DNA of 38,490 nt from Paenibacillus sp. BK033 (GTDB lineage Bacteria > Bacillota > Bacilli > Paenibacillales > Paenibacillaceae). This document shows, in pieces, positions 8,801 through 14,934 of the stretch. Position numbers and translations under genes: made by a program. The stretch spans positions 1 to 38,490 of the forward strand of contig NZ_SLVP01000019.1 in NCBI RefSeq assembly GCF_004345425.1, written 5' to 3'. The notes beneath the pieces are model-generated. The model worked only from the letters and a program-made list of their open reading frames with translations, ran no database searches and was not told where the DNA came from. Every line of letters begins with the position of its first letter. Position 1 is the stretch's first letter.

Positions 8801-9133
8801 CGCTACCGCCCCGTCGAACACATCGTCAATCTGAGTGCGCAGCTTCGCCTTCAGCTCCGGATCCGTTGCCTCCTGGTAAGCATCCATCACCAGCTCCCAC
8901 AGCTCGGCCTCCACCCAAAAATCCTGATACCCGTCATGCTTGGAGGTTTTCCAGAAGTACTTCGCACTCGCATCCCAGAACGCGTTATTGTAGGCTTCGA
9001 TCGCGGTCTTCGCGTCCGCCGCCTCAAAAGCATGGGCACGGGGCGTTCCGTTTGGAATCAAGGGACTAACAGAGAGAGCTAGAGCAATTGGCAATACGAT
9101 AAGCTTTGACCTTCTTCTTGTCTTACCGGTCAC
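5885..9133 (-). CDS. Secreted GH76 alpha-1,6-mannanase with three CBM6-like modules and a FIMAH domain
   Basis: Predicted endo-acting mannanase on alpha-1,6-mannan backbones such as yeast wall mannan. Start chosen as GTG 9133: AGGAGGG lies seven bases upstream, whereas the ATG two codons earlier abuts that site. Numbering from it: signal peptide about 1-35 ending AHA; GH76 (alpha/alpha)6 domain about 36-385 with the catalytic Asp pair D124-D125 in NDDIMWW; CBM6-like modules about 393-528, 537-665 and 677-805, each opening with an AExF motif (EAESF, QAENF, EAENF); FnIII-like domain about 830-915; Ig-like segment to about 990; C-terminal FIMAH-type helical domain containing QAQHHLDKGH. No SLH or sortase signal is seen, so it is probably released or held through its binding modules. 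It has its own promoter and terminator. Exact specificity within GH76 is inferred. Confidence 0.9.
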   Translation of the reverse strand: MTGKTRRRSKLIVLPIALALSVSPLIPNGTPRAHAFEAADAKTAIEAYNNAFWDASAKYFWKTSKHDGYQDFWVEAELWELVMDAYQEATDPELKAKLRTQIDDVFDGAVAKYGQDWTNNTFNDDIMWWAMASTRAYQITNDAKYLERAEYYFNYVYDTQWDDEFAGGGIWWKSDDRTTKNACINFPAAEAAVFLYNATGNADYLDAASKIYRWGKTMLTDGNGKVFDRIETQNGPIQGATHYNQGTFIGAAVGLYQITGDEVYLDDALKGATFTKEQLVDSNGLLRYEGPNGDLKGGKTILVRNLGYLQKAVNASSESKYKTFAEGYNEWLAFNTDMAWNNRNAANLVDSNWAGQQLSGTFESWSSAAAVQALTSLEPQDAEHLEYAVKNPYNKVEAESFNIVNGPGMEGSIEGSLQLGGIQDGYYAAYKNVDFGSGQGASGFIARASSGTGGGQIEVRLDALDGPKAGTLNVEGTGGWNNFMDAVTLLKDDQGNTSHVTGKHDVYLLFKKTNDSYLFNLNWFKFTKTDPTKTDAYAKLQAENFASSDGLSVNSSGQFADGIHNNAYASYKDIDFGSGAAGVTVHVASGNKGGSIEVKLDSLDGPTAGMIEVPAMGSWNNWVDVTSIIDDSLAVGVHDVYLIFHGADGSDYPCNLDWFTFSQIKGTARDAYGKLEAENFTNSVNVGTENGGNQTYLAGVYGPNNPYAMYNYVDFGDAGPTQFHVQAASATSGGTIEARIDGINGPVIATAEVSGTGGWQTFQVFDGTIKAAAPVTGKHLVYLLFKGNDWLYNFDKFTFGASSVFTAPTLPPDPVDDGVPPGEVENVQFTRDNSKLAVQWDGPYALDGDVVRLTLLQSGQQVGEAAEVKRGVQSAVLSGIEADQSYTLVISAADKSGNVSAGITVEIPAVPVYSLTANGSKLEEGAVLEDDAFLSFQAGDGKTAIRSASLAFDGKTYDGTKLSIELAGHLGAKAVVIAVEDAAGNKLQKTVRIQVKTSTGSMSKLVDRYKASGEVGKSLASQLSASLKQAQHHLDKGHRDQAIKQMQDFMKQLDKAKSGDLKAPAKAVLNVDAEALIAGWEK

Positions 9134-9173
9134 AAACATCCCTCCTGAAAAAATATGAATTGGCAAAAGAAAA

Positions 9174-9202
9174 GCCGATTCGCATGCGGGTATACGATCG
9201 GC
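9174..9202 (-). promoter_or_regulatory. Terminator-like hairpin in the mannanase leader
   Basis: In the leader, between promoter and ribosome site, GCCGAT(CG) pairs with (CG)AATCGGC across a short loop, then TTTTCTTTTG. It looks like a weak intrinsic terminator ahead of the gene, hence possible attenuation. Function not established. Confidence 0.45.
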
Positions 9203-9216
9203 TTCAGTCACCTATT

Positions 9217-9245
9217 AATATAAAGTCATACTAATATTATGTCAA
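9217..9245 (-). promoter_or_regulatory. Sigma-A promoter of the mannanase gene
   Basis: On the minus strand a perfect -35 TTGACA (9245-9240), a 17-base spacer and -10 TATATT (9222-9217). It predicts a leader of about 77 bases before GTG 9133. Confidence 0.8.
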
Positions 9246-9323
9246 TATATCATATTTAATTAAATCCTTTAGACTACTTATAAATAATATAACATGTCAT
9301 AACATTTGTGAAGGAAGAACTAC

Positions 9324-9959
9324 TTACCAGCGAATTTGTCGAATCAAGGAGAGCATCTCTTTCCGCTCGTTTTCGCCTAACGGCCACCCCTTCATCTCGT
9401 TTTGCAGACGCTCCAGATTGAGGAACCCCTTCGCCACTCCGTTCAGCCTTGCGGCCAAAGTGGATCTCTCCAGCTCCTCCTCTGACGGATAAAGAGACAT
9501 GAGCTTCTCCACGGCATCCGGGAACCTCTTCAAATAATATTTTTGATGCCGGGATTCAGCGGGATAAAAAGTCCGGAAAGGCGACAGCTCCGTGTCCAAA
9601 ATGCTCTTCCCGTCCTCCATACGGCTCTTTATCCGCCGGAAAGCCTCCGCCTGTTCGTTATCCCGATAGAGCAGCAGGGACTGATATTGACTATCCTTAT
9701 AACCGTTTATGTTATAGGGATTATGGTTGTTCCAGAAAAGCTCCAGCAGCTCGTCATAGGAAACAAGGGCAGGGTCGAACTGCAGCTCAACCGTTTCGGT
9801 ATGATCGCCCATGCTCCGGTAGGACGGTTCATCCGTTGTCCCTCCGGCAAAACCGACGCGTGTCCGGATCACGCCGGGAACCGCGCCAAACAAGGCTTCC
9901 GGGCTCCAGTAGCAGCCCATGCCAAGCGTAATCGTTTTCTCCGCGTTATTCTCTTTCAT
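9324..9959 (-). CDS. msrA: Peptide-methionine (S)-S-oxide reductase MsrA
   Basis: Cytoplasmic enzyme reducing methionine-S-sulfoxide in proteins and as free amino acid. The active-site signature GMGCYWSPEALFG is at the N-terminus with catalytic Cys16; most family members have GCFWG or GCFWC. Downstream are the family blocks GFAGGTTDEPSYR, DHTETVELQFDP, SYDELLELFWNNHNPYN and QYQSLLLY. The 211-residue length is slightly above a minimal MsrA, with a charged helical tail after about residue 150. Start ATG 9959 has GGAGGG five bases upstream. No MsrB is fused or adjacent. It is divergent from the VOC gene, with a shared control region of about 126 bases. Confidence 0.9.
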   Translation of the reverse strand: MKENNAEKTITLGMGCYWSPEALFGAVPGVIRTRVGFAGGTTDEPSYRSMGDHTETVELQFDPALVSYDELLELFWNNHNPYNINGYKDSQYQSLLLYRDNEQAEAFRRIKSRMEDGKSILDTELSPFRTFYPAESRHQKYYLKRFPDAVEKLMSLYPSEEELERSTLAARLNGVAKGFLNLERLQNEMKGWPLGENERKEMLSLIRQIRW

Positions 9960-9995
9960 CTTGTCCCTCCGCTGCCTAAGGAATGGTTTCGATAC

Positions 9996-10003
9996 ATTAT
10001 AAT
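9996..10003. promoter_or_regulatory. Possible shared -10 region between msrA and the VOC gene
   Basis: ATTATAAT is its own reverse complement, so a TATAAT hexamer is available on both strands in the divergent gap. The flanking TAAACGGTTTA (10009-10019) is also palindromic. No good -35 is seen for either direction, so this stays tentative. Confidence 0.3.
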
Positions 10004-10085
10004 TTCCGTAAACGGTTTATCTCAAGCAGGAACGGCAACGCTATGGGAAGAAAAAGTTAGGAAGTCCAAATTTGGGAGGGTTATC

Positions 10086-10481
10086 ATGGGAAGAGTCGTT
10101 CATTTCGAAGTTCATGTCGACGACATGGAGCGTGCAAAGAAGTTTTACGGTGAGGTATTCGGCTGGACATTCGAGGATTGGAGCGAATACGCAGGCGTGC
10201 CTTATTTCGGAGCTACGACGGGCGATGCCAATGCGATGGGGATCAACGGGGCGCTGATGAAGCGCATGGGTCCTCCCCCGCAGCCGGGACAACCGGTAAG
10301 CGGCTTTGCATGCACGATGGGCGTGGAAGATTACGATGCGACGGAAGCCAAAATCCTTCGTCTTGGCGGCCAGGTAGCCCTGCCGAAATACGCGCTGCCG
10401 GGCATGGCTTGGCAAGGCTATTACATCGATACCGAAGGCAATGTAATCGGCATCCATCAGCCGGACGAGAACGCGAAATAA
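10086..10481 (+). CDS. VOC (glyoxalase/bleomycin-resistance fold) family protein
   Basis: Single VOC domain of 131 residues. The N-terminal block VHFEVHVDDMERAKKFYGEVFGW is the typical first beta-alpha-beta half; the second half begins near VSGFACTMGVEDYDATE and ends YYIDTEGNVIGIHQ, the usual second metal-ligand strand. These proteins bind a metal or small hydrophobic ligand in the cytoplasm; the substrate cannot be predicted. Start ATG 10086 is preceded by GGGAGGG with a six-base gap. The open frame extends far upstream but that part is antisense to msrA and not credible. It is monocistronic, with a terminator 19 bases after the stop. Confidence 0.85.
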   Translation: MGRVVHFEVHVDDMERAKKFYGEVFGWTFEDWSEYAGVPYFGATTGDANAMGINGALMKRMGPPPQPGQPVSGFACTMGVEDYDATEAKILRLGGQVALPKYALPGMAWQGYYIDTEGNVIGIHQPDENAK

Positions 10482-10499
10482 GCTTACGCCTAACTAAAG

Positions 10500-10524
10500 G
10501 CCCAACCGCGCATGGTTGGGCTTT
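10500..10524 (+). terminator. Intrinsic terminator after the VOC gene
   Basis: GCCCAACC and GGTTGGGC form a perfect 8-bp stem around GCGCAT, followed by TTT. Confidence 0.85.
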
Positions 10525-10734
10525 CCAGCGTAAACAGCTAGCTCAAGAGAGCCCTGTTACGCCTTTATCCTGATGCACGCTACTCCACCCCGTAAGCCCC
10601 GATAGCACCTGATGCTTCGGATTTGCTTCTCCCCTCCCCCGATAAATATCGTTCTTCCCGTCGATCAGACCGTTCCTCTGTTGAGGAATGATTTGCGTGG
10701 CCAATAATAACAACAAGAAAAAGTGAGGGATATG

Positions 10735-11508
10735 ATGTCCGATTTTCCGGTTAAGGGAGTTTTGTTTGATAAGGATGGAACCTTGATTCAATTCCATTCG
10801 TTCTGGGTTCCAATCGCGGAGGAATTAACGGATCACTTGTTATCTAATATGAATGTGAATGAGCCAACATCCGGTTTAAAGGCAAGACTGCTCGAGTCGA
10901 TTGGTCTCGGCGAGAACGGGAAGGTAGATTCGAAGGGGTATCTGGCTGGGGGTACAACCGCGGATATTTCCGGGGCTTACTTGAAGGTTCTTGCGGCGTA
11001 TGGTTTCGGGCCGGAACAAACCGCAGGGCTTCATGAATGGATGACGGACGAAATTTACCGGCTTACCCAAGCTCATCGCGACCAGCTTCTGCCTACGGCG
11101 GATTTGGCAACCCTGCTGCCGCGGCTGAAGGATAAAGGGTTGAAGCTGGGAATCGCTACGGCCGATGACCATGAATCGACCCTCTTCTTCCTGAACAAAT
11201 ATGGGATTGCGCACTACTTTGATTTCATTGGCACCTCGGACCGTTACGAGAAAAAGCCAAGTCCCGTCATGATGAACGAATTTTGCGCCTTAACCGGATT
11301 GCACCCGAGCGAAGTCGCCGTTGCCGGCGATACGTTAACCGATATGAGGTTCGCCCAAAACTCGGAGGCCGGACTTGCCATTGGCGTTCTATCCGGCACA
11401 AGCGAGCGGGAAGAGCTCGCTCCTTACGCCGGACTCATCCTGCCATCCGTTGGCGACCTGATTGATGAGCAAGACCAATTGGCCTGGCATGCAGCCCGCC
11501 AGGAATAG
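10735..11508 (+). CDS. HAD-superfamily phosphatase (phosphoglycolate phosphatase-like)
   Basis: Cytoplasmic HAD hydrolase of about 257 residues. Motif I is VLFDKDGTLI with nucleophile D12 and acid/base D14; motif II is in LGIATADDHEST; the motif III lysine is in RYEKKPSP; motif IV is AVAGDTLTDMRFA. An inserted helical cap lies between motif I and about residue 110, so it is a C1-cap, phosphoglycolate phosphatase/PpaX-like member. Substrate unknown. GTG 10723 and ATG 10732 are also in frame, but the TGAGGGA at 10724-10730 is best spaced for ATG 10735. The preceding 200 bases hold the VOC terminator and a weak candidate promoter (TTGAGG 10681, TAATAA 10705). Confidence 0.85.
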   Translation: MSDFPVKGVLFDKDGTLIQFHSFWVPIAEELTDHLLSNMNVNEPTSGLKARLLESIGLGENGKVDSKGYLAGGTTADISGAYLKVLAAYGFGPEQTAGLHEWMTDEIYRLTQAHRDQLLPTADLATLLPRLKDKGLKLGIATADDHESTLFFLNKYGIAHYFDFIGTSDRYEKKPSPVMMNEFCALTGLHPSEVAVAGDTLTDMRFAQNSEAGLAIGVLSGTSEREELAPYAGLILPSVGDLIDEQDQLAWHAARQE

Positions 11509-11524
11509 CCTGGGAACAACAAGT

Positions 11525-11553
11525 AGACCCTTAAGCCACATGCTTGGGGGTCT
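11525..11553 (+). terminator. Intrinsic terminator after the HAD gene
   Basis: AGACCC..AAGC pairs with GCTT..GGGTCT with a TT/GG internal mismatch around CACAT; the following T tract (TCTTCTT) is short. Confidence 0.65.
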
Positions 11554-11702
11554 TCTTAATGATGCTTATGCGAGGAACAGAGCGGTGCTTGCGATATCAT
11601 CAACCGATAACGGCATGCTTGGACATCGTGTAAGCCGCGCCGCAGGTCTTTATCCGGCAGCATTACGGAAAATTCAGCTAAAAAACTGGATAAACACCGT
11701 AA

Positions 11703-11731
11703 TTGAGCTGTCAACCTTTTTGTTATATGAT
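11703..11731 (+). promoter_or_regulatory. Sigma-A promoter of aguA-aguB
   Basis: TTGAGC at 11703-11708, 17-base spacer, TATGAT at 11726-11731. The leader then carries a second copy of GATAAGAGAGG (11729-11739 and 11781-11791); the second supplies the rather distant ribosome site (13 bases from ATG 11805). Confidence 0.65.
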
Positions 11732-11804
11732 AAGAGAGGTTTAGGCGGCTTAAGCCCGCTAAAGGACACATTGTGATCGCGATAAGAGAGGAATATTACC
11801 TAAT

Positions 11805-12839
11805 ATGAATCCTAAACAATTGAACTATACAATGCCGGCCGAATGGACGGCGCATGAACGCACCTTTATCTCCTGGCCGGTACAAGCCTCGATGGTCTAT
11901 CCGGAGCATTACGAGCAGGTAAGCGCGGGTTATGCCGAGCTTGTTACCGCGATCGCGGAATTCGAACCGATTACGGTTGTAGTGAACCCGGCGGACCTGG
12001 AGAAGGTCAGCGCCCTGTTCGCAGGCAACGATGCCGTGGAATGCCTGCCCATCGAGCATAACGATGCTTGGCTGCGCGACAACGGCCCAACGTTTGTCGT
12101 GAATCCGGACGGCGAGCTGGCCGGCGTGAACTGGAAGTTCAACGCTTGGGGCGGCAAATATTCGCCATGGGACTTGGACGATGCCGTCGCGCCGCAAATT
12201 TTGAAGCATGTTGACGTGAAGCAATTCGATGCCCCGCTCGTCATGGAAGGCGGATCTATCCATACGGACGGCGAAGGCACGCTTCTGACCACCGAGGAAT
12301 GCCTGCTTAACACGAACCGCAATCCGGAGCTCAGCCGCGAGCAAATCGAAGGCTACGTCAAAGAATTCGTAAACGTGGACACGATCGTATGGCTGAAGCG
12401 CGGCCTGAGCGGCGACGAGACCGACGGCCACGTCGACAACATCGCTTGCTTCGCGGCGCCGGGCAAGGTGATTCTCCAGGTTTGCGACGATCCTTCCGAC
12501 GAGAACTACGCGATCACGGAGGAAAATCGCCGTATTCTAAGCGAAACGGTGGATGCAAAAGGGCGCAAGCTCGAGATTATCGAGATTGGTCAGCCTCCTT
12601 ACGCGGCATACGAGGACACTCGTTTGACGCTGAGCTACCTGAACTTCTATTTCGTGAACGGCGGCATTATTTTGCCGGTATTCGGCGGCGCGGCTGAGGA
12701 AGCCGACCGCAAAGCAATTGAAACCCTGCAGGCTGCGTTCCCAGATCGCCGCATTCGTCCGATCGACGGCATGGCGGTTATCCGCGAAGGCGGCAACGTA
12801 CACTGCACAACGCAACAGATGCCTGCTCGCCGGGCTTAA
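11805..12839 (+). CDS. aguA: Agmatine deiminase
   Basis: Converts agmatine to N-carbamoylputrescine and ammonia in the cytoplasmic arginine decarboxylase route to putrescine. The 344 residues match the porphyromonas-type peptidyl-arginine deiminase (guanidino-group-modifying) fold: N-terminal PAEWTAHERTFISWP, NDAWLRDNGPTFV, MEGGSIHTDGEGTLLTTEECLLN, GDETDGHVDN with substrate and catalytic acidic/His residues, and the catalytic Cys about 334 in GGNVHCTTQQMP. The gene is full length and followed by aguB after 69 bases, so the two form one pathway and almost certainly one transcript. An intercistronic hairpin pair may modulate aguB. Confidence 0.95.
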   Translation: MNPKQLNYTMPAEWTAHERTFISWPVQASMVYPEHYEQVSAGYAELVTAIAEFEPITVVVNPADLEKVSALFAGNDAVECLPIEHNDAWLRDNGPTFVVNPDGELAGVNWKFNAWGGKYSPWDLDDAVAPQILKHVDVKQFDAPLVMEGGSIHTDGEGTLLTTEECLLNTNRNPELSREQIEGYVKEFVNVDTIVWLKRGLSGDETDGHVDNIACFAAPGKVILQVCDDPSDENYAITEENRRILSETVDAKGRKLEIIEIGQPPYAAYEDTRLTLSYLNFYFVNGGIILPVFGGAAEEADRKAIETLQAAFPDRRIRPIDGMAVIREGGNVHCTTQQMPARRA

Positions 12840-12861
12840 TATACGCTATTACTAAAGCTTA

Positions 12862-12886
12862 CGAAGCAGGTTTTGCTTCGCAAAAC
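12862..12886 (+). promoter_or_regulatory. Overlapping alternative hairpins between aguA and aguB
   Basis: Two stems compete for the same bases: CGAAGC (12862-12867) with GCTTCG (12875-12880), and GTTTTGC (12870-12876) with GCAAAAC (12880-12886) around TTC. The second is followed by TTTT and then the AAGGAGG of aguB, so it resembles a terminator and the first an antiterminator. Regulation is inferred from layout only. Confidence 0.5.
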
Positions 12887-12908
12887 TTTTAAGGAGGCAT
12901 GCAAATCC

Positions 12909-13787
12909 ATGAGAACGGTCAAAGTAGCAGCCACGCAGATGAGCTGCACATCGAATATAGAAGAGAACATCCGTAAAGCCGAGGCACTCGTGCGAGAAGC
13001 GGCAGCGCAAGGCGCGCAAATTATTCTGCTTCAGGAGCTGTTCGAGACGCCATACTTCTGCCAGAAGGAAAAAGCGGACTACTACGTCTACGCAACCGAA
13101 CTGGAGGAAAACAAAGCGGTCAACCACTTCCGCGGCATCGCCAAGGAGCTTGGCGTCGTGCTTCCAATCAGCTTCTACGAGAAGAAGAACTGGGCACGCT
13201 ACAACTCCCTTGCCGTTATTGACGCCGACGGTGAAGTGCTCGGCAAATACCGCAAGAGCCATATTCCCGACGGTCCCGGTTATGAGGAGAAATTCTACTT
13301 TAATCCGGGCGATACGGGCTTTAAAGTATGGAAAACGAAATACGCCAAGATTGGCGTTGGCGTATGCTGGGATCAATGGTATCCGGAAGCGGCGCGCAGC
13401 ATGGCGCTGATGGGCGCGGAACTGCTCTTCTACCCGACCGCTATCGGTTCGGAGCCGCAAGATGGCAGCATCGACTCGAAGGATCATTGGCAAATGTGCA
13501 TGAGAGGCCACGCGGCCTGCAATCTGATGCCGGTTATCGCGTCCAACCGTATCGGCGAAGAGGTCGACGAAGACTCGTCGATTACCTTCTACGGCTCGTC
13601 GTTCATTGCCGGTCCTCAAGGCAATCTGATTGCCGAAGCCGGCCGCGACGAGCATGGCGTGCTCGTTGCCGAATTCGATCTCGACCAGCTGGAATCGCAG
13701 CGCATCGAGTGGGGCATCTTCCGCGACCGCCGTCCGGATCTGTATGGCGTTATCGCATCGTATGACGGAGAAACCCGGATTAAATAA
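12909..13787 (+). CDS. aguB: N-carbamoylputrescine amidase
   Basis: Nitrilase-superfamily amidohydrolase that hydrolyses N-carbamoylputrescine to putrescine, CO2 and ammonia, completing the AguA pathway in the cytoplasm. The Glu-Lys-Cys triad is visible: E43 in LLQELFE, K116 in YRKSHIPDGPGY and C153 in GVGVCWDQWYPE. The C-terminal half has GRDEHGVLVAEFDLD and WGIFRDRRPDLYG, as in AguB proteins. Length 292 residues, normal for the family. The start is ATG 12909, 11 bases after AAGGAGG (12891-12897); ATG 12899 is too close and the more upstream start at 12873 lies inside the intercistronic hairpin. Confidence 0.95.
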   Translation: MRTVKVAATQMSCTSNIEENIRKAEALVREAAAQGAQIILLQELFETPYFCQKEKADYYVYATELEENKAVNHFRGIAKELGVVLPISFYEKKNWARYNSLAVIDADGEVLGKYRKSHIPDGPGYEEKFYFNPGDTGFKVWKTKYAKIGVGVCWDQWYPEAARSMALMGAELLFYPTAIGSEPQDGSIDSKDHWQMCMRGHAACNLMPVIASNRIGEEVDEDSSITFYGSSFIAGPQGNLIAEAGRDEHGVLVAEFDLDQLESQRIEWGIFRDRRPDLYGVIASYDGETRIK

Positions 13788-13799
13788 GCCGTAATAACA

Positions 13800-13841
13800 G
13801 AAGGACCCTCGGGCTAAACTAAATGAGCCTGAGGGTCCTTC
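13800..13841. terminator. Bidirectional intrinsic terminator after aguB
   Basis: GAAGGACCCTC and GAGGGTCCTTC form an 11-bp stem extended by GGCT/AGCC. It lies between convergent genes. The same arm sequence recurs in the terminator at 18535-18572. Confidence 0.85.
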
Positions 13842-13846
13842 AGTTG

Positions 13847-14083
13847 TTATAAAGCAGCCCGATTCGCTACGATCTGATCGATTTCACTCTTTAATAACAG
13901 GTATCTATGAACATTTCTCATGATGGGAACTTTGGTTAACTGGTTTTTATCCACGAAAACTTTCATTTGATCTTTGGAGAGACCTAGTAACTTGCCTGCT
14001 TCCGCGACAGTAAATACAACGAGATTGCTCGTTGCGTTAAAATCTCTTTTTAATTTCTGGTTCCAGTCTTCAAATGCATTCAT
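13847..14083 (-). CDS. Small helix-turn-helix DNA-binding protein
   Basis: 78-residue protein. Residues about 22-70 (FTVAEAGKLLGLSKDQMKVFVDKNQLTKVP, then RYLLLKSEIDQIV) have the layout of a MerR/excisionase-type winged helix (HTH_17-like): a helix-turn-helix, a strand, and a final helix led by a Ser-Glu-Ile motif. The N-terminal WNQKLKRDF is charged and helical. Start ATG 14083 is preceded by AGAGAGG. It is a single gene between aguB (convergent) and the TetR gene (same strand, 68 bases upstream). Target unknown; with no integrase or phage gene nearby, it is more likely a chromosomal regulator than an excisionase. Confidence 0.7.
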   Translation of the reverse strand: MNAFEDWNQKLKRDFNATSNLVVFTVAEAGKLLGLSKDQMKVFVDKNQLTKVPIMRNVHRYLLLKSEIDQIVANRAAL

Positions 14084-14151
14084 ATGCCGTTTCCTCTCTC
14101 GCTTCTTAATTGATCGGATACTTCATTATAACACGTCTTCAGACAAACACT

Positions 14152-14730
14152 TCAGTTCGAACCGATTCCTTCAAAAACATTTGTCACGAGCTGCTTTACA
14201 TAAGAATCGTCCAACGTGCCGCCCGTCATCAGCAAGCGATAAAAGATCGGCCCGTAAATCATGTCAATGCCTAAGGAGATATCCTGCTTATTATTTAATT
14301 CGCCGCGCTCCACTCCCCTCGCGAGCAGGCTTCCTGCCTCTTGACGGCGGGGCTCAATATACCGGGTGAGAATGGCCTCTGACATTCCTGCATCAAATTG
14401 TCCGCCGCCGATTAAATCCTTAATAATTCTTCCCTCAGGACTTGTTAGGAAACGCACCAAATTTGAAGCATGGATAACTATATCATTAAACGCGACGCCC
14501 GTGTCGGGTACGGGAAGCCTTGCTGCGGCAGCAAACAGGAACCCGTCCATGACTACGGCCGCCTTGTTCGGCCACCATTTATAAATCGTAGCTTTGCTTA
14601 CCTTCGCTCGTTCAGCGATTTTCTCTACGGTGACCGTTTCGAAGCCGCTTTCCAATAATAGATCATAAGAAGCGGTAAGGATCGCCTTGTGCGTTTCCAT
14701 ATTACGCGGCCGCCCTCTTTTTGCTTCCAC
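14152..14730 (-). CDS. TetR-family transcriptional regulator
   Basis: Repressor of about 192 residues. The N-terminal TetR HTH spans about 6-55: AILTASYDLLLESGFETVTVEKIAER, then the recognition helix VSKATIYKWWPNKAAV. The C-terminal ligand and dimer domain is variable, so the inducer cannot be predicted. Start chosen as GTG 14730 because AAAGGG lies nine bases upstream; the ATG 14736 abuts that site and the longer frame to 14811 has no ribosome site. It is divergent from an MFS transporter, and the gap contains three similar TAC-N5-GTA palindromes, so it most likely represses itself and the transporter until an exported compound binds. Confidence 0.9.
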   Translation of the reverse strand: MEAKRGRPRNMETHKAILTASYDLLLESGFETVTVEKIAERAKVSKATIYKWWPNKAAVVMDGFLFAAAARLPVPDTGVAFNDIVIHASNLVRFLTSPEGRIIKDLIGGGQFDAGMSEAILTRYIEPRRQEAGSLLARGVERGELNNKQDISLGIDMIYGPIFYRLLMTGGTLDDSYVKQLVTNVFEGIGSN

Positions 14731-14779
14731 TTGAACCATCCCTTTCATCTGAATGTGCACGCACCGAATAAATAAAAAC

Positions 14780-14794
14780 GATACGTTTAGTATA
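14780..14794. promoter_or_regulatory. TetR operator candidate O1
   Basis: ATAC-GTTTA-GTAT, an inverted repeat with a 5-base centre, overlapping a minus-strand -10-like TATACT for the tetR gene. Confidence 0.6.
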
Positions 14795-14830
14795 CTAAAA
14801 ACAAAGATCAAAGAAAACGAAAATTGCCTA

Positions 14831-14859
14831 TTTACAAAACTATACGTTCAGTATATTAT
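14831..14859 (+). promoter_or_regulatory. Promoter of the MFS gene with operator candidate O2
   Basis: TTTACA (14831-14836), 17-base spacer, TATTAT (14854-14859). Operator TATAC-GTTCA-GTATA at 14841-14855 fills the spacer and touches the -10, well placed for steric repression. Confidence 0.65.
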
Positions 14860-14880
14860 TTAGCTATTAATTAGTGAACG

Positions 14881-14893
14881 TTACGTATAGTAA
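14881..14893. promoter_or_regulatory. TetR operator candidate O3
   Basis: TTAC-GTATA-GTAA, the same TAC-N5-GTA pattern, just downstream of the predicted MFS transcription start. Confidence 0.5.
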
Positions 14894-14934
14894 TTGATTC
14901 GCACAAAAGTGAAACCAAATAGGGAGTGGTCTTT

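Noticed and set aside
9543..10085. N-terminal extension of the VOC protein
   Set aside because: The extension overlaps msrA antisense, while a good ribosome site lies just before ATG 10086.
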